Part shown: positions 19,339 to 29,031 of the stretch, piece by piece
Layout: every line of letters begins with the position of its first letter
Numbering within the stretch: position 1 is the stretch's first letter
Assembly (NCBI GenBank): GCA_001600695.1
Contig: BCKQ01000003.1
Coordinates: forward strand, 930,001 to 994,000
Source of the DNA: Ascoidea asiatica
Lineage: Eukaryota; Ascomycota; Saccharomycetes; Ascoideales; Ascoideaceae
DNA length: 64,000 nucleotides
Direction of reading: 5' to 3'
Notes under the pieces: generated by a model
What the model saw: only the letters and a program-made list of their open reading frames with translations
The model's database searches: none
Told to the model about the DNA's origin: nothing
Made by a program: the position numbers and the translations under genes

Positions 19339-20097
19339 CTATTCTTTTTCTTCATCACCTTCCATGAATTCACCAATTTGAATTATTGAACCAACAATTG
19401 CTAAAGCAGCTAAAAGTATTGAACTAATAAATTGAAGAGCAACACCAACCCAAATAAAAACTCTTGATAAATTTGAATATGATGAAGTTAAATTAAAATA
19501 ATCATTATCCATTTTACTAAAGATTCTTGTTGCAGTATTTAAATTAGTTTCTTGCCAAACTGCTGCAATTAAAGATAATGAAAATCCAATATATGAAATA
19601 AAAGCAGCATATTTATAAATACCAGGATGTGTTGAAGGTGAAATAAATGCAAACATTATAACAGTTAAAGTTGAAATTGCAATTGAAACAATTAAAATAT
19701 ATGGAGTTAAACAATTAATTCTAAATAATCTTGCAGTATCATTTAAAAAATAAGCTAATTGTTTATCAGATGTTGAAGATAATGTAAAAAAAGAATCTGA
19801 AGTTAATAAATTAATTTCATTTGAACCACAAGTCCAAGAATGTGATGAATCATCTTTAATAACTTGTATACAAGATGCAAAATATCCAACTTGAACATTT
19901 AATTCATTAATTGATGCAGATGATGTTGAAGAAATATATTTTAATTCAGCCATATAAAATGGTTTACCTTCTTTTGAAGTTGAACCTCCAACTAATAAAG
20001 ATTCTAATATTATAAATACAATTAATAATAAAATAACATAATGTCTTGGTTTAACTGATTTAACTTTTAATTTATTAAGATAACTTTGAAAACCCAT
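19339..20097 (-). CDS. Fig1/claudin-like four-span membrane protein
   Basis: A 252-residue plasma-membrane protein. Four hydrophobic spans are visible at about residues 20-38, 131-151, 160-181 and 212-240. The large first extracellular loop has G-Y-F-A-S-C (71-76) and a second cysteine at 90, the G-hydrophobic-hydrophobic-x-x-C...C pattern shared by Fig1, Dcv1 and claudin-like fungal proteins. The C-terminus is acidic (GEFMEGDEEKE). Fig1 of S. cerevisiae acts in calcium influx and membrane fusion during mating; a Sur7-type eisosome role is an alternative. The start ATG at 20095-20097 is followed by a normal cytosolic stretch. Its 2.7-kb upstream region is shared with the F-box gene. Confidence 0.7.
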   Translation of the reverse strand: MGFQSYLNKLKVKSVKPRHYVILLLIVFIILESLLVGGSTSKEGKPFYMAELKYISSTSSASINELNVQVGYFASCIQVIKDDSSHSWTCGSNEINLLTSDSFFTLSSTSDKQLAYFLNDTARLFRINCLTPYILIVSIAISTLTVIMFAFISPSTHPGIYKYAAFISYIGFSLSLIAAVWQETNLNTATRIFSKMDNDYFNLTSSYSNLSRVFIWVGVALQFISSILLAALAIVGSIIQIGEFMEGDEEKE

Positions 20098-20643
20098 TTT
20101 AGTTACTTGTTACTTGTTACTTGTTAATTGATTATTTGATATTTAATATTTAATATTTAATATAATATATAATATATATGATTAATGATTGAATTGTTGA
20201 TTTACTAATGATCTTATAATTGGTAATGTAAACTTATAGTAAATAATGTTAATTATAATATTGTAATTTATTTTTTAATTGATAATGATATTAATTGAAT
20301 AAAAGAGATTTTAAAAAGAAAAGAAAATTAATCTTTATATATTAATTATAACATTGTTATTATATTATTTTTTAATTTCTATGGTTTAAAAATTGAAATT
20401 GAAATTGAAATTTAAATTGAAATGGCTTGATAAGGAATTTGAATTATAAACAAAAGTAACTAAGGTTACTAAAATTATACGATATAATATTAGTAAATCA
20501 TTTAATTTTATACATTTTAATAGAAATATAATTTTAATTCAGTAATTTATCTTTGATTTTATAATATAATTAATAAAAAGATATAAAATTAATGAAATTT
20601 AAACTCGTCTAAATTAAAATATAAACAATAAATGAAATATATT

Positions 20644-20649
20644 CACGTG
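20644..20649. promoter_or_regulatory. CACGTG E-box upstream of the Fig1-like gene
   Basis: The site reads TTCACGTGATT, 547 bases upstream of the Fig1-like start. The flanking TCACGTGA extends the palindrome and fits a Cbf1-type bHLH site. Function is inferred. Confidence 0.4.
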
Positions 20650-21114
20650 ATTGAAGCTAAATATTCTTAAGAAACATATTAAACGTAGTAAACGAGGTTA
20701 AAGATCTCAGATAATACAATACAATACAGTACAGTACTGTTAATACTGCTACTGCTAGGCGTAATGATAGATCTACTCCATTAACAACAGAATACACCGA
20801 GTGAGTGAGTGAGTGAGTGTATTTTGATATGAAGTTTCATTGCCACTTCAACAAATCTAGTCGAGTAAACTTATTTCAAGTGCAAAAAGTGTTGTTGTTT
20901 AATTTTAGGGCAAGAACATGTCACATGTTGTATCACATGATTGCGGATATAAATCATTTATTTATTTAATTTCGGTTATTCGTTATTAATACCGTTAGGC
21001 TATTAGCACTGGTTCGGCAATAGAAATTCAATTAAAAGCATTAGTTGATGACATTTTTTTTTTTGATTGAAGAGTTAAAAAAGTAACTTCAACGGGTCGA
21101 AAAACAGACAGTAA

Positions 21115-21146
<32 letters not shown>

Positions 21147-21889
21147 TTTAAACTAGAAGAGTGAGTCAAGAATATCGATTTAATTGGCGGATATTGTAAG
21201 AGGATATAATAATATTATTAGATTTAAAATAAAAGGAGAATATGATAATAAAATACAGTAAATTTATCGGTAGTAGGAGATTAGGAGTTTTATTGAAAGC
21301 TATTATTTATTAATATTTTAATATTTTAATATTTTAATATTTTAATATTTTAAAAAATCATGATTTATTTAATGAAGTCATGAACTTTGATTCATTCAAA
21401 TGATTAAAAAGCAGTCATTTTGAATTTTCATTACACTTAGCTTTTATCGGATTTCCTTTTTTTATATACAGTATAATCGGAAAATTTATAAAATTTTTCC
21501 ATTTGAAAAACTGCTTAATCATTAATAATCATAATACAATAAATAGTGTTAAACATTTTGTAGGAACCAAAAATGAATAAAGAAAAAGAAGAAAAAACAA
21601 AAAATAGCGGGAGGAAGTTAACCTTAAGTTAGAGCCCATAGTCATGTTGCCTAAATAGGAAAACACAGTGGAATTTTGATAAAAATCTGCAAAGAATGAG
21701 TCAAGGTGAAAATAAACTCAATCTTGAGAAGTCATTGATTCATTATCGTTCTATCGTTAAATAGATACAAATTATGTTTATATCTCAGATACGACTCACA
21801 TAATTCACTTACTTCGCAAACACATATTAATAAGACCATACCATACCACACCATAACAGTTACTAGCATAACAGTTACTACCATAACAG

Positions 21890-22340
21890 TTACTAATCGG
21901 TGAGCCAAGCTTGTGGTACTTCATTTGCGGTGCTCTTCCTGGGCTTTTTACACAAATCTCTTTTAATATCAGAGACATTTTGAGGAGTAGAATTTGACAC
22001 CTCTGTTTGGAAAGCAGAAGAGCGGTCGTGGAGTGTGCAAAACTGGTGCTCTGGCATGGCTCTGCGTCGCACACCGCTTTTGCCATTGCTTTTGTTTCTC
22101 CCAGTGAAGGTCTCCGCACGGGGAACATGCTCCGGATTACACTAGATCCACCAAACGGGACTTGTCAAAAATAGCCGTTCCGCGGTGACTCTGGGTTTTA
22201 TCCATGCGGATTTGGTAACACTGATTCCATTTCTGGAGGGCCACCGAGCACTCAAACGTGGTGGGTCTACTCTCCCTCTGTGGGCTGTGCATCTGTTGTA
22301 CACACTTCTTAGTGATTCACAATTACGCAGTTTCTCTTCT
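21890..22340. other. GC-rich island, possible unrecognised structured RNA
   Basis: About 450 bases at roughly half G+C, against a background near one quarter. Short frames are present on the minus strand but look like chance (many rare residues, no domain). TGGGTCT lies at 22262-22268. On the minus strand an ATTTTTG string (22166-22172) is flanked by AACGG/CCGTT, which could pair. I could not match the stretch to U1-U6, SRP RNA, RNase P or U3. It may be an RNA gene or a dense promoter. Confidence 0.4.
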
Positions 22341-22816
22341 TCTTTCACTTTCTGTTAATGAAATATAATAAATAATAAATAATAAATAATAAATAATAAA
22401 TAATCAAACAAATCAAACAAATCAAACAAATTTTGAATTGGTTTCTTTTAAAATTTAAATTCATTTTCTTTTTGCGAGAAAATTTAACATTTAGTTACTG
22501 ATTGTATTGTATGTATTATTATTAATAGGCATTATTATTATGCTTGGTTTTCAATCACTTTCTATAAAGTTTCCTATAAATACTGATATATTTCTCCCAT
22601 TATATTTTTCATTGATTTCTTATTTTCTATTGATATATATTTTTAATTTTAAAAAACAATACAATAATAATAAGATAATCTTTTTAATATTTTCCTTTAT
22701 TTAATTTTCAATTATAAATTTCTATTTACTTCTCTATTTCCATCTCATATATCTCATATATTTCATATATCTCATATATCTCATATATCTCATATATCAT
22801 ATATATATTTCATTTA

Positions 22817-25177
22817 ATGGCCTTAATCTCAAATTCTCAAGTCTTAAATCTAATCAATTCAAATTTAAATTTAAATTCTTTAAAACCTTTAAATAATATT
22901 AATAATTTAAAAAAATTTTCTTTTTTTAATCATTTACCAATTGAAATTATTGAAATTATAATTGATTTTATTCCTCAAAATGATTTAGTTAATTTTTCAA
23001 AATTAAATTATTTTTTTTATAAACTTTCAATAAAAAAATTATATAAAAATATATTCTTAACTGATTTAAACATTAATTTTAATAATAATAAATCAACTAC
23101 AACCACTACTACTAATAATAACTTAAATTTAAATTGGTCAATTTTAAATTCAAATAAAATTAAAAATTTTGAAAATTCTTTATCAAATAATAATAATTTA
23201 TTATTAAAAATTCAAAATTTTATAATAAAAACTGAAATTAATGGTTTAATAAAAATTCCTTTATATTCTTTTAATTATCGTTATGAATTTTTAAATAATT
23301 TAAGTTTATTTACTGATTATATTTTAACAAATTGTCCAAATTTAAAAAATTTTCAAAATGTTCAAAAATTACCAAATCCTTTATTAAATTTACCAAATAC
23401 TAATTCAATCAATAATTTAAATACAAATTCAAATATAAACGCTGATATAAACGCTGATATAGACGCTGATATTACTTTAAATTTCTCAAATAGTAATTCA
23501 TCTTCATCTTCATCTTCATCTTCATCTAATTCTTTATTATCTTCTTCAACAACTTCTTCAATTCAAGTTTTTGATCCTTATGGCGCTAAAAATTCTTTAA
23601 ATAATTTAAATGATTTAATGTATTTTGAAATTGATTCTTTATCTTATTATCCAAATATTAAAAATTTATCTCTTATTTTACAAAATTTAAATGATCATTT
23701 TTATTCATCTAATAATATAATTTCAAATCCTTATAAAAATAATAAAATTTTATCTAAAAATTTTTGTATTTATTTATTTAAAAATATTGAAAATTTATCA
23801 ATTTTTTCTAATTTTCAATTAGCTTTAAAATTTTTTTATGATTTAAGAAATTCAATTAATTATCATTATAATATATTTGATTTAAAATCTCAAAAAATTC
23901 ATTTATCAAATTTAAAATTAAAACTTGATTCTTTAACTTTAAATCATTGTCATAGTTATTCTAATACCTCCAATAATGAAAATAATAATAATAATAATAA
24001 TAATAATCCTATAAGATTTATTGAAAATCATTCATGTGGAAAATTAAATTTTGAAATTTTAGATTCTTTAATAATTTTAAAAGATTTAAAAGAATTAAAT
24101 CTTAAAATTAATTGTTATAATAAAAATTGTTTATGTTTAAAAAATTTTATTAAAAATTTAAATTTAAAATTAATTAATAATCCTTTATCAAATTTAAAAA
24201 GTTTAACAATAATTTTTGAATTTAATATTAATGATAAAAATTATTTAATTAAAAAATCAAATTTATTAAAATATTTATATGATAATTTTAATAATACTAA
24301 TATTAATTCTAAAATTAAATATTTAAATTGTTTTTTCAAATTTGGTAATTCAAAACAATTAATCAATTTAAATAATAATAATATTTTAAATTTTAAAAAT
24401 CAAATTAATAGTTTTAATGAAAAATTTTCAAAATTAACTTCAAATGAAATTAATTCTAATAAAAAAATTATTTCTAATACTCAAGTTTTTAATAATTATA
24501 TTAATTATTTATCAAAATCAAATAATTCAAATTTTTTATTCAAATCATATAAAAATATGATAATCAATAATCCATTTTCAAGATATTTAATGTTACCAGA
24601 TTTTATTTTATCTTATTTTTTACCTTTGATTTATAATAAAAATTTCAAAATTATTAATGATAATTTATCATCTTTAAAAATCTCAACTCTTACAACTTTT
24701 TATAATCTTGAAAATTTAAATCCTTTATCTAAGTTTTTATTATCTTCAAATTGTAATTGTAAATCATGTTCAATTTTAAAAAATTTTGATATAAATCATA
24801 AAAATATTTATTCATTAATTATTAATGAAAATTTTCTTTTAAAACTTTTAATCAAAATTAATCAACTAAGAGTTTTTTCAAATTACAATTCAACAATTTT
24901 ATCAAATTTCTTTAATTTTCCAATTTTATCAAATTCAAAATTTATAAATGAATTAATTAATGAAAATAAAGAAATTGAAAATTCTTCATCTGATGATTTA
25001 AATTTAATTTTACGTATCATTTGTCATTCATTTTTACCAATTATTAGTCAAATGTTATTAGGTAATGAAAATAATGAAACTTTACTTAATTTACAAAAAG
25101 TAATGATTGGTGGCTTTTTTTATCAAATTAGAAGAGATTTTAATGGAAATAGATATTTTGAATCAATTTATGACTAA
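22817..25177 (+). CDS. F-box protein, unassigned
   Basis: A 786-residue protein with an F-box at about residues 36-80 (FNHLPIEIIEIIIDFIPQNDLVNFSKLNYFFYKL), the motif that docks substrate receptors to Skp1 in SCF ubiquitin ligases. The rest is Leu/Asn-rich and has leucine-spaced stretches (LKLKLDSLTLNHCHS, LKDLKELNLKIN, LSNLKSLTIIFEF) that suggest irregular leucine-rich repeats. A poly-Ser run (about 230-245) and several poly-Asn runs interrupt it. The C-terminus is VMIGGFFYQIRRDFNGNRYF. I do not recognise the orthologue. Codon use is extremely AT-biased, like most genes here. It is transcribed away from the Fig1-like gene and converges on the Asn-rich gene at 26389. Confidence 0.7.
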   Translation: MALISNSQVLNLINSNLNLNSLKPLNNINNLKKFSFFNHLPIEIIEIIIDFIPQNDLVNFSKLNYFFYKLSIKKLYKNIFLTDLNINFNNNKSTTTTTTNNNLNLNWSILNSNKIKNFENSLSNNNNLLLKIQNFIIKTEINGLIKIPLYSFNYRYEFLNNLSLFTDYILTNCPNLKNFQNVQKLPNPLLNLPNTNSINNLNTNSNINADINADIDADITLNFSNSNSSSSSSSSSSNSLLSSSTTSSIQVFDPYGAKNSLNNLNDLMYFEIDSLSYYPNIKNLSLILQNLNDHFYSSNNIISNPYKNNKILSKNFCIYLFKNIENLSIFSNFQLALKFFYDLRNSINYHYNIFDLKSQKIHLSNLKLKLDSLTLNHCHSYSNTSNNENNNNNNNNNPIRFIENHSCGKLNFEILDSLIILKDLKELNLKINCYNKNCLCLKNFIKNLNLKLINNPLSNLKSLTIIFEFNINDKNYLIKKSNLLKYLYDNFNNTNINSKIKYLNCFFKFGNSKQLINLNNNNILNFKNQINSFNEKFSKLTSNEINSNKKIISNTQVFNNYINYLSKSNNSNFLFKSYKNMIINNPFSRYLMLPDFILSYFLPLIYNKNFKIINDNLSSLKISTLTTFYNLENLNPLSKFLLSSNCNCKSCSILKNFDINHKNIYSLIINENFLLKLLIKINQLRVFSNYNSTILSNFFNFPILSNSKFINELINENKEIENSSSDDLNLILRIICHSFLPIISQMLLGNENNETLLNLQKVMIGGFFYQIRRDFNGNRYFESIYD

Positions 25178-26388
25178 AAGTTTTTCCCTTTATTATTAAC
25201 AACTTGCATGCCTCTTTTTTTATTCCTTTTTTTTTAATCCTCTCTCATTTCATTTCAATGTCTTTTTTTAAAAAAATCATTCTTCAATTCAATTCAATGA
25301 TTTTTTATTTTTATTTTTCACATTTCATTTAAGTATTTTATATTTACTTCAATTTTTTCATTTCATCTCATTTTTTGATTATATTAAATTTTATTATTTT
25401 TTTTATTTTTTTATTGTGTAATGACCACTCTTTTATGACGAAAATATGCCTGAAAATCTTATATGGGATTCAAGAATATTATCATGTTTTCATTTCGTTT
25501 CGGAATAAACCAAAAGAACACTTATTATCAGTTTCTGTAAATATTAATGCATTTCATATCTAATTTACTGTTATATTTATTTCCTTTTTGTGTAGATTAT
25601 TTTTATTTGCGAAATAAAATCGATCTGAGTCATTTGAATCATTTGAATCACTGATTTCATCTTTCATATTCACTAACTCGATTAAGCCATTTGAATCATT
25701 TTTTTGAATCATTTCAAATAAAAGTAAAAAAACAAAAATTCAAAATTTTGAAATCACTGAAATTTCAAAATTTCCCGAACTCAAAAATTTCCCGAACTTT
25801 TTTTTTTTTGAAAAAGTATTTCTGTCCCGGTACTGAGTTTACTCGGTTAAAAGAAACGCGCGGCATTTAATTTAAAAAAGGTAATTTTTCGACGTTTTCA
25901 GTAAGTTGTACAGCCTCGGTTCCAAAGACGTATTTAAATCATTAATTTTATTGAAAAAAAAGATAATTCACCAAATTCAACAAACTTCTTCAAAATATCA
26001 CCATTTTTTTATTTTATTCTCTCATTCATCATTTTTACAAGCAAGCCCTTTTAACTTGGGTTTAAAAGAAATGAAATTCATGCTTCTTGAATGACGAAAA
26101 TGTCGAGAATAGAAATTATGATAATAATTTTTTAAATTTTTTTCTAATTGGTTTCTTAAATCTCCTAAATCATTATATCCAGCAAATTTTAAATGGTGTT
26201 AAAAAAGAAAAATCAGGAGAAAATAATTCAGTACTAATAACTGGTAAAATAAAAAAAACATATATTACAATTAATTGAATTACTATAGCAATAAATAAAC
26301 TGTACATGCAGTATATATAATTTTATTTTAAGCTACACTAAGATTTATTTCAATTTTGATAAAAGCACCAACACAAGCAAAATATCTT
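25178..26388. other. 1.2-kb convergent interval without a supported gene
   Basis: An unusually long gap for two converging genes. It has T-rich 3' flank DNA, direct repeats (CATTTGAAT, AATTTCCCGAACT near 25640-25800) and a GC-richer, promoter-like spot with GAAACGCGCGG at about 25853-25866. GTAAGT (25901-25906), TACTAAT (26232-26238) and a TATAG (26284-26288) could mark an intron, but no start codon or protein reads through them. A non-coding transcript is possible but unproven. Confidence 0.45.
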
Positions 26389-29031
26389 TCACTTTTTTTT
26401 GGTAGAATTAGAATAATTTGTTATATTAAGTATTCCCAAATAACTAGCCAACTCTTTTTTTTTTCTTTCTATACTTGCATTAGCATCCAAATGTATATCG
26501 TAGAAACTGATAAAAGAATTCAAATCTGTTTCAGATAAATTATCCAACTCAAGTGCTGAATTGATTATTGGTAGACTTCCATAGATTCCTTCACCAGGAA
26601 TACCTCCATTTTTAAAAGGTATTTGATGAATTGGTAATCCAATTTTCTGTCTATCTGTATTTTCTTGACGTATTAATTTTTTATTAATTTCTTTTAACAT
26701 TTTTATAACTATTGAAAACTTTTCTTGACTAGCATTATTTGAATTTTCTGATGCAGTATTACTAGTATTTTCAACTGAAGTTAATTCTTGATTAGGATTT
26801 GAAGAGTCATAATTTTTTTGAATTTGAACATTTTTGGCATTAATATTTAAATTAGATTCATCTTCATCATTTTTATTATCATTTTCTGACATATCTGATA
26901 CTTTATCAGGATTATTTTTATTCGGTATTTCATTTTTGGATTTATTCTTAGATTTTGTTTTATTTTTTCTAGTATATTTCCTTTTTTTTGTTTTAGTTTC
27001 AACTTCACTTTTGATTTCATCATTCTCTTCAGCCACATCACTAAGATTATGTATATTATTATCAATATCTTCATCAATATTAGATGATAATTTATTAAGA
27101 TTATTATTAGCCGAAGTAGTAGTAGTAGCAGAAGAAGAAGAAGAAGAAGAGGTCTCTGAATTTTTTTCATCTCTTTTTCTTTTCCTTCTTAAATATTCAG
27201 TTTTTAAAGGAAATTTCGGTTCATGATAAATTTTGTGAACTTTTGCTAATAAATCCATAAATTCACTACTTTTTGTATACTTCATTTGGTTTAAATTACT
27301 ATTAGAACTTTCACTCGGTGTTGAACCCTTTATAGTCTTATTTTCAGAAGAAAGTGTAGATTGTTCTGGTGAAACAGAAGTATTAGAATTATTTAAATCT
27401 GGAGAAGAATCATTACTATTTCTATTAAATTTAGTTGGATTTGAATTTTCTTTTTTATTTGAAAAAGGTTCAACAAAATTATTATGATAATCGCTAATCA
27501 TTTCTCTTACTTTTCTTGGTAAATAATCTATGGCAGCATAAAATCTATCAGGTTGATTATTATAAGTCCAAAGATTATAATTATCACTAACAACTTTCCA
27601 ATTTGAAGCATCTTCAAAAGGATTATGTTCAGAAACTTCTTTTAATAAAGCAATTTTATTTTCTAATTTAAAAAAATGTTTTGAAGTTCCTTTACATTTT
27701 GGATAAGATACACTTGATTTTCGACTGGAATTTGCACTTAAAAGTAAATCTTGATTTAAATCTAAATTTGAGTCTTGATTTGAATTAGATTTTAAATTTT
27801 GATTCAAATTTAAATTGGAACTCAAATTAGGATCCAAATTAGGATCCAAATTAGAATCCAAGTTAGTATTTAAACTAGAACTCAAATTAGGATCTAAATT
27901 AGGGTCTAAATTAGGATCCAAGTTAGGATTTATATTAGGATCCAAGTTAGGATTTATATTGGGATCCAAGTTAGGATTTATATTGGGATTCAAGTTTGGA
28001 TTCATATTAGGATTCATACTTGGATTCATATTTGGATTTATATTTGGATTCATATTTGGATTCATATTTGGATTTATATTAGGATTTATATTTTGAGTTA
28101 AATGAGGATTTATACTTGGATTCATATTAGGATTTATATTTGGATTCATATTTGGATTCATATTTGGATTCATATTATTCATATTTAAATTCATATTTGG
28201 ATTTAAATTAGGATTCATATTTGAAATTAAATTAGAATGTTGATGAGCATTTGATTGATTTTGAAAATTTTGAAAAAAATTATTATTAGGATTTGTAGAT
28301 AAAGAATTTGAAGATAAAATTAAAGAAGTAGTATTAGAATTAGCACTATTATTATTTGAATTAGTTGTAACATTAAGATTTGTAGAATTTTGATTATTTT
28401 GTAAATTTGAATTAAGCGAAGAAACAGGTAATATATTAGAATTATTAATTAATGGAGTCGAATTTGAATTTGAAGTAAAAGAATTTAAATCTAAATTTTG
28501 TGATAATGGAGTACTTAAATTTGAACGTTTTTTAGTAATAATATTATTATTATTATGATTAATAATTTTTGGAGAAAAATTTGAGAAATCATAAACAAGA
28601 TTTGTATTTGGATTATTATTTGAATCTAAAATATTAACATTATTAGCATTTGAAGTATGTGTTAAAGATAATTGATGAGAAGAATTTGATTGAAGATGTA
28701 CATTTATATTTGAGTTTTGATTTTGATTTTGATTTTGATTTTGAAATTGAATTTGACGCTGATGATTATGATGTTGTTGTTGTTGTTGTTGGTGTAATCT
28801 AGATTGATTTTGAAAATTAGAATAAACAGTTGAAATAGAAGAAATGTTTTGATGAGAAACAGAATTAGGCAGGACATTATGTAGTTGTTGTTGTTGTTGT
28901 TGTTGCTGTTGCTGCTGCTGCTGCTGCTGATTTTGCTGTTCTTGAGATTGAGTATTGGCGTTAATATTTGGATTGAATTGATTTTGATATGCTTGATCAT
29001 CATCATTATTATTGGATTGAAATGGCAACAT
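26389..29031 (-). CDS. Asn/Gln-rich protein with a trihelix/Myb-like segment, unassigned
   Basis: An 880-residue protein. The first 270 residues are Gln/Asn-rich with a run of some 17 Gln. Residues of about 270-415 are a tandem array of NPNM, NPNI, NPNL and DPNL tetrapeptides. After it comes an ordered segment (about 430-520: FKLENKIALLKEVSEHNPF...WKVVSDNYNLWTY...YLPRKVREMI) whose spacing of Trp and hydrophobic residues resembles a Myb/trihelix DNA-binding fold. A basic KKRKYTRKNKTKSK stretch follows (about 675-690), probably a nuclear-localisation signal. The C-terminus is helical and conserved-looking (IVIKMLKEINKKLIRQE and FYDIHLDANASIERKKKELASYLG). It may be a transcription regulator; I do not recognise the family. 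About 2.7 kb of non-coding DNA lies upstream. Confidence 0.6.
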   Translation of the reverse strand: MLPFQSNNNDDDQAYQNQFNPNINANTQSQEQQNQQQQQQQQQQQQQQQLHNVLPNSVSHQNISSISTVYSNFQNQSRLHQQQQQQHHNHQRQIQFQNQNQNQNQNSNINVHLQSNSSHQLSLTHTSNANNVNILDSNNNPNTNLVYDFSNFSPKIINHNNNNIITKKRSNLSTPLSQNLDLNSFTSNSNSTPLINNSNILPVSSLNSNLQNNQNSTNLNVTTNSNNNSANSNTTSLILSSNSLSTNPNNNFFQNFQNQSNAHQHSNLISNMNPNLNPNMNLNMNNMNPNMNPNMNPNINPNMNPSINPHLTQNINPNINPNMNPNMNPNINPNMNPSMNPNMNPNLNPNINPNLDPNINPNLDPNINPNLDPNLDPNLDPNLSSSLNTNLDSNLDPNLDPNLSSNLNLNQNLKSNSNQDSNLDLNQDLLLSANSSRKSSVSYPKCKGTSKHFFKLENKIALLKEVSEHNPFEDASNWKVVSDNYNLWTYNNQPDRFYAAIDYLPRKVREMISDYHNNFVEPFSNKKENSNPTKFNRNSNDSSPDLNNSNTSVSPEQSTLSSENKTIKGSTPSESSNSNLNQMKYTKSSEFMDLLAKVHKIYHEPKFPLKTEYLRRKRKRDEKNSETSSSSSSSATTTTSANNNLNKLSSNIDEDIDNNIHNLSDVAEENDEIKSEVETKTKKRKYTRKNKTKSKNKSKNEIPNKNNPDKVSDMSENDNKNDEDESNLNINAKNVQIQKNYDSSNPNQELTSVENTSNTASENSNNASQEKFSIVIKMLKEINKKLIRQENTDRQKIGLPIHQIPFKNGGIPGEGIYGSLPIINSALELDNLSETDLNSFISFYDIHLDANASIERKKKELASYLGILNITNYSNSTKKK
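27790..28215 (-). repeat. coding 12-bp minisatellite (NPNx/DPNL tetrapeptides)
   Basis: About 35 head-to-tail 12-base units encode tetrapeptides NPNM, NPNI, NPNL and DPNL. Units change from GGATTCATATTT-like to GGATCCAAATTA-like along the array, showing local homogenisation into sub-blocks. The array can vary in length without breaking the frame. Confidence 0.85.

Larger units (their letters stand above)
20098..22816. promoter_or_regulatory. 2.7-kb divergent non-coding region between Fig1-like and F-box genes
   Basis: It starts with TTACTTG heptamers (20101-20128) and AATATTT runs next to the Fig1-like start. CACGTG is at 20644-20649, a GAGT tetramer array at about 20799-20820, an AGT triplet array at about 21114-21149, AATATTTT units at about 21308-21353, and three 15-base CATAACAGTTACTAC-like units at about 21853-21897. 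A strongly GC-rich island follows at about 21890-22340 (separate entry). Close to the F-box start are AATAAT units (22365-22405) and CATATATCTC decamers (about 22745-22800). No protein gene is supported. Confidence 0.55.

Noticed and set aside
22142-22348. GC-rich minus-strand frame as a small protein.
   Set aside because: Composition reflects the GC island, there is no similarity to a known family, and neighbouring frames are equally open.
26087-26278. Plus-strand frame ending GKIKKTYITIN as a small gene.
   Set aside because: It has no ATG, is preceded by a stop, and no upstream splice acceptor gives a better start.
25901-26288. GTAAGT, TACTAAT and TATAG as an intron of a hidden gene.
   Set aside because: No ATG or coding sequence precedes the donor site, and the sequence after the acceptor has an early stop.
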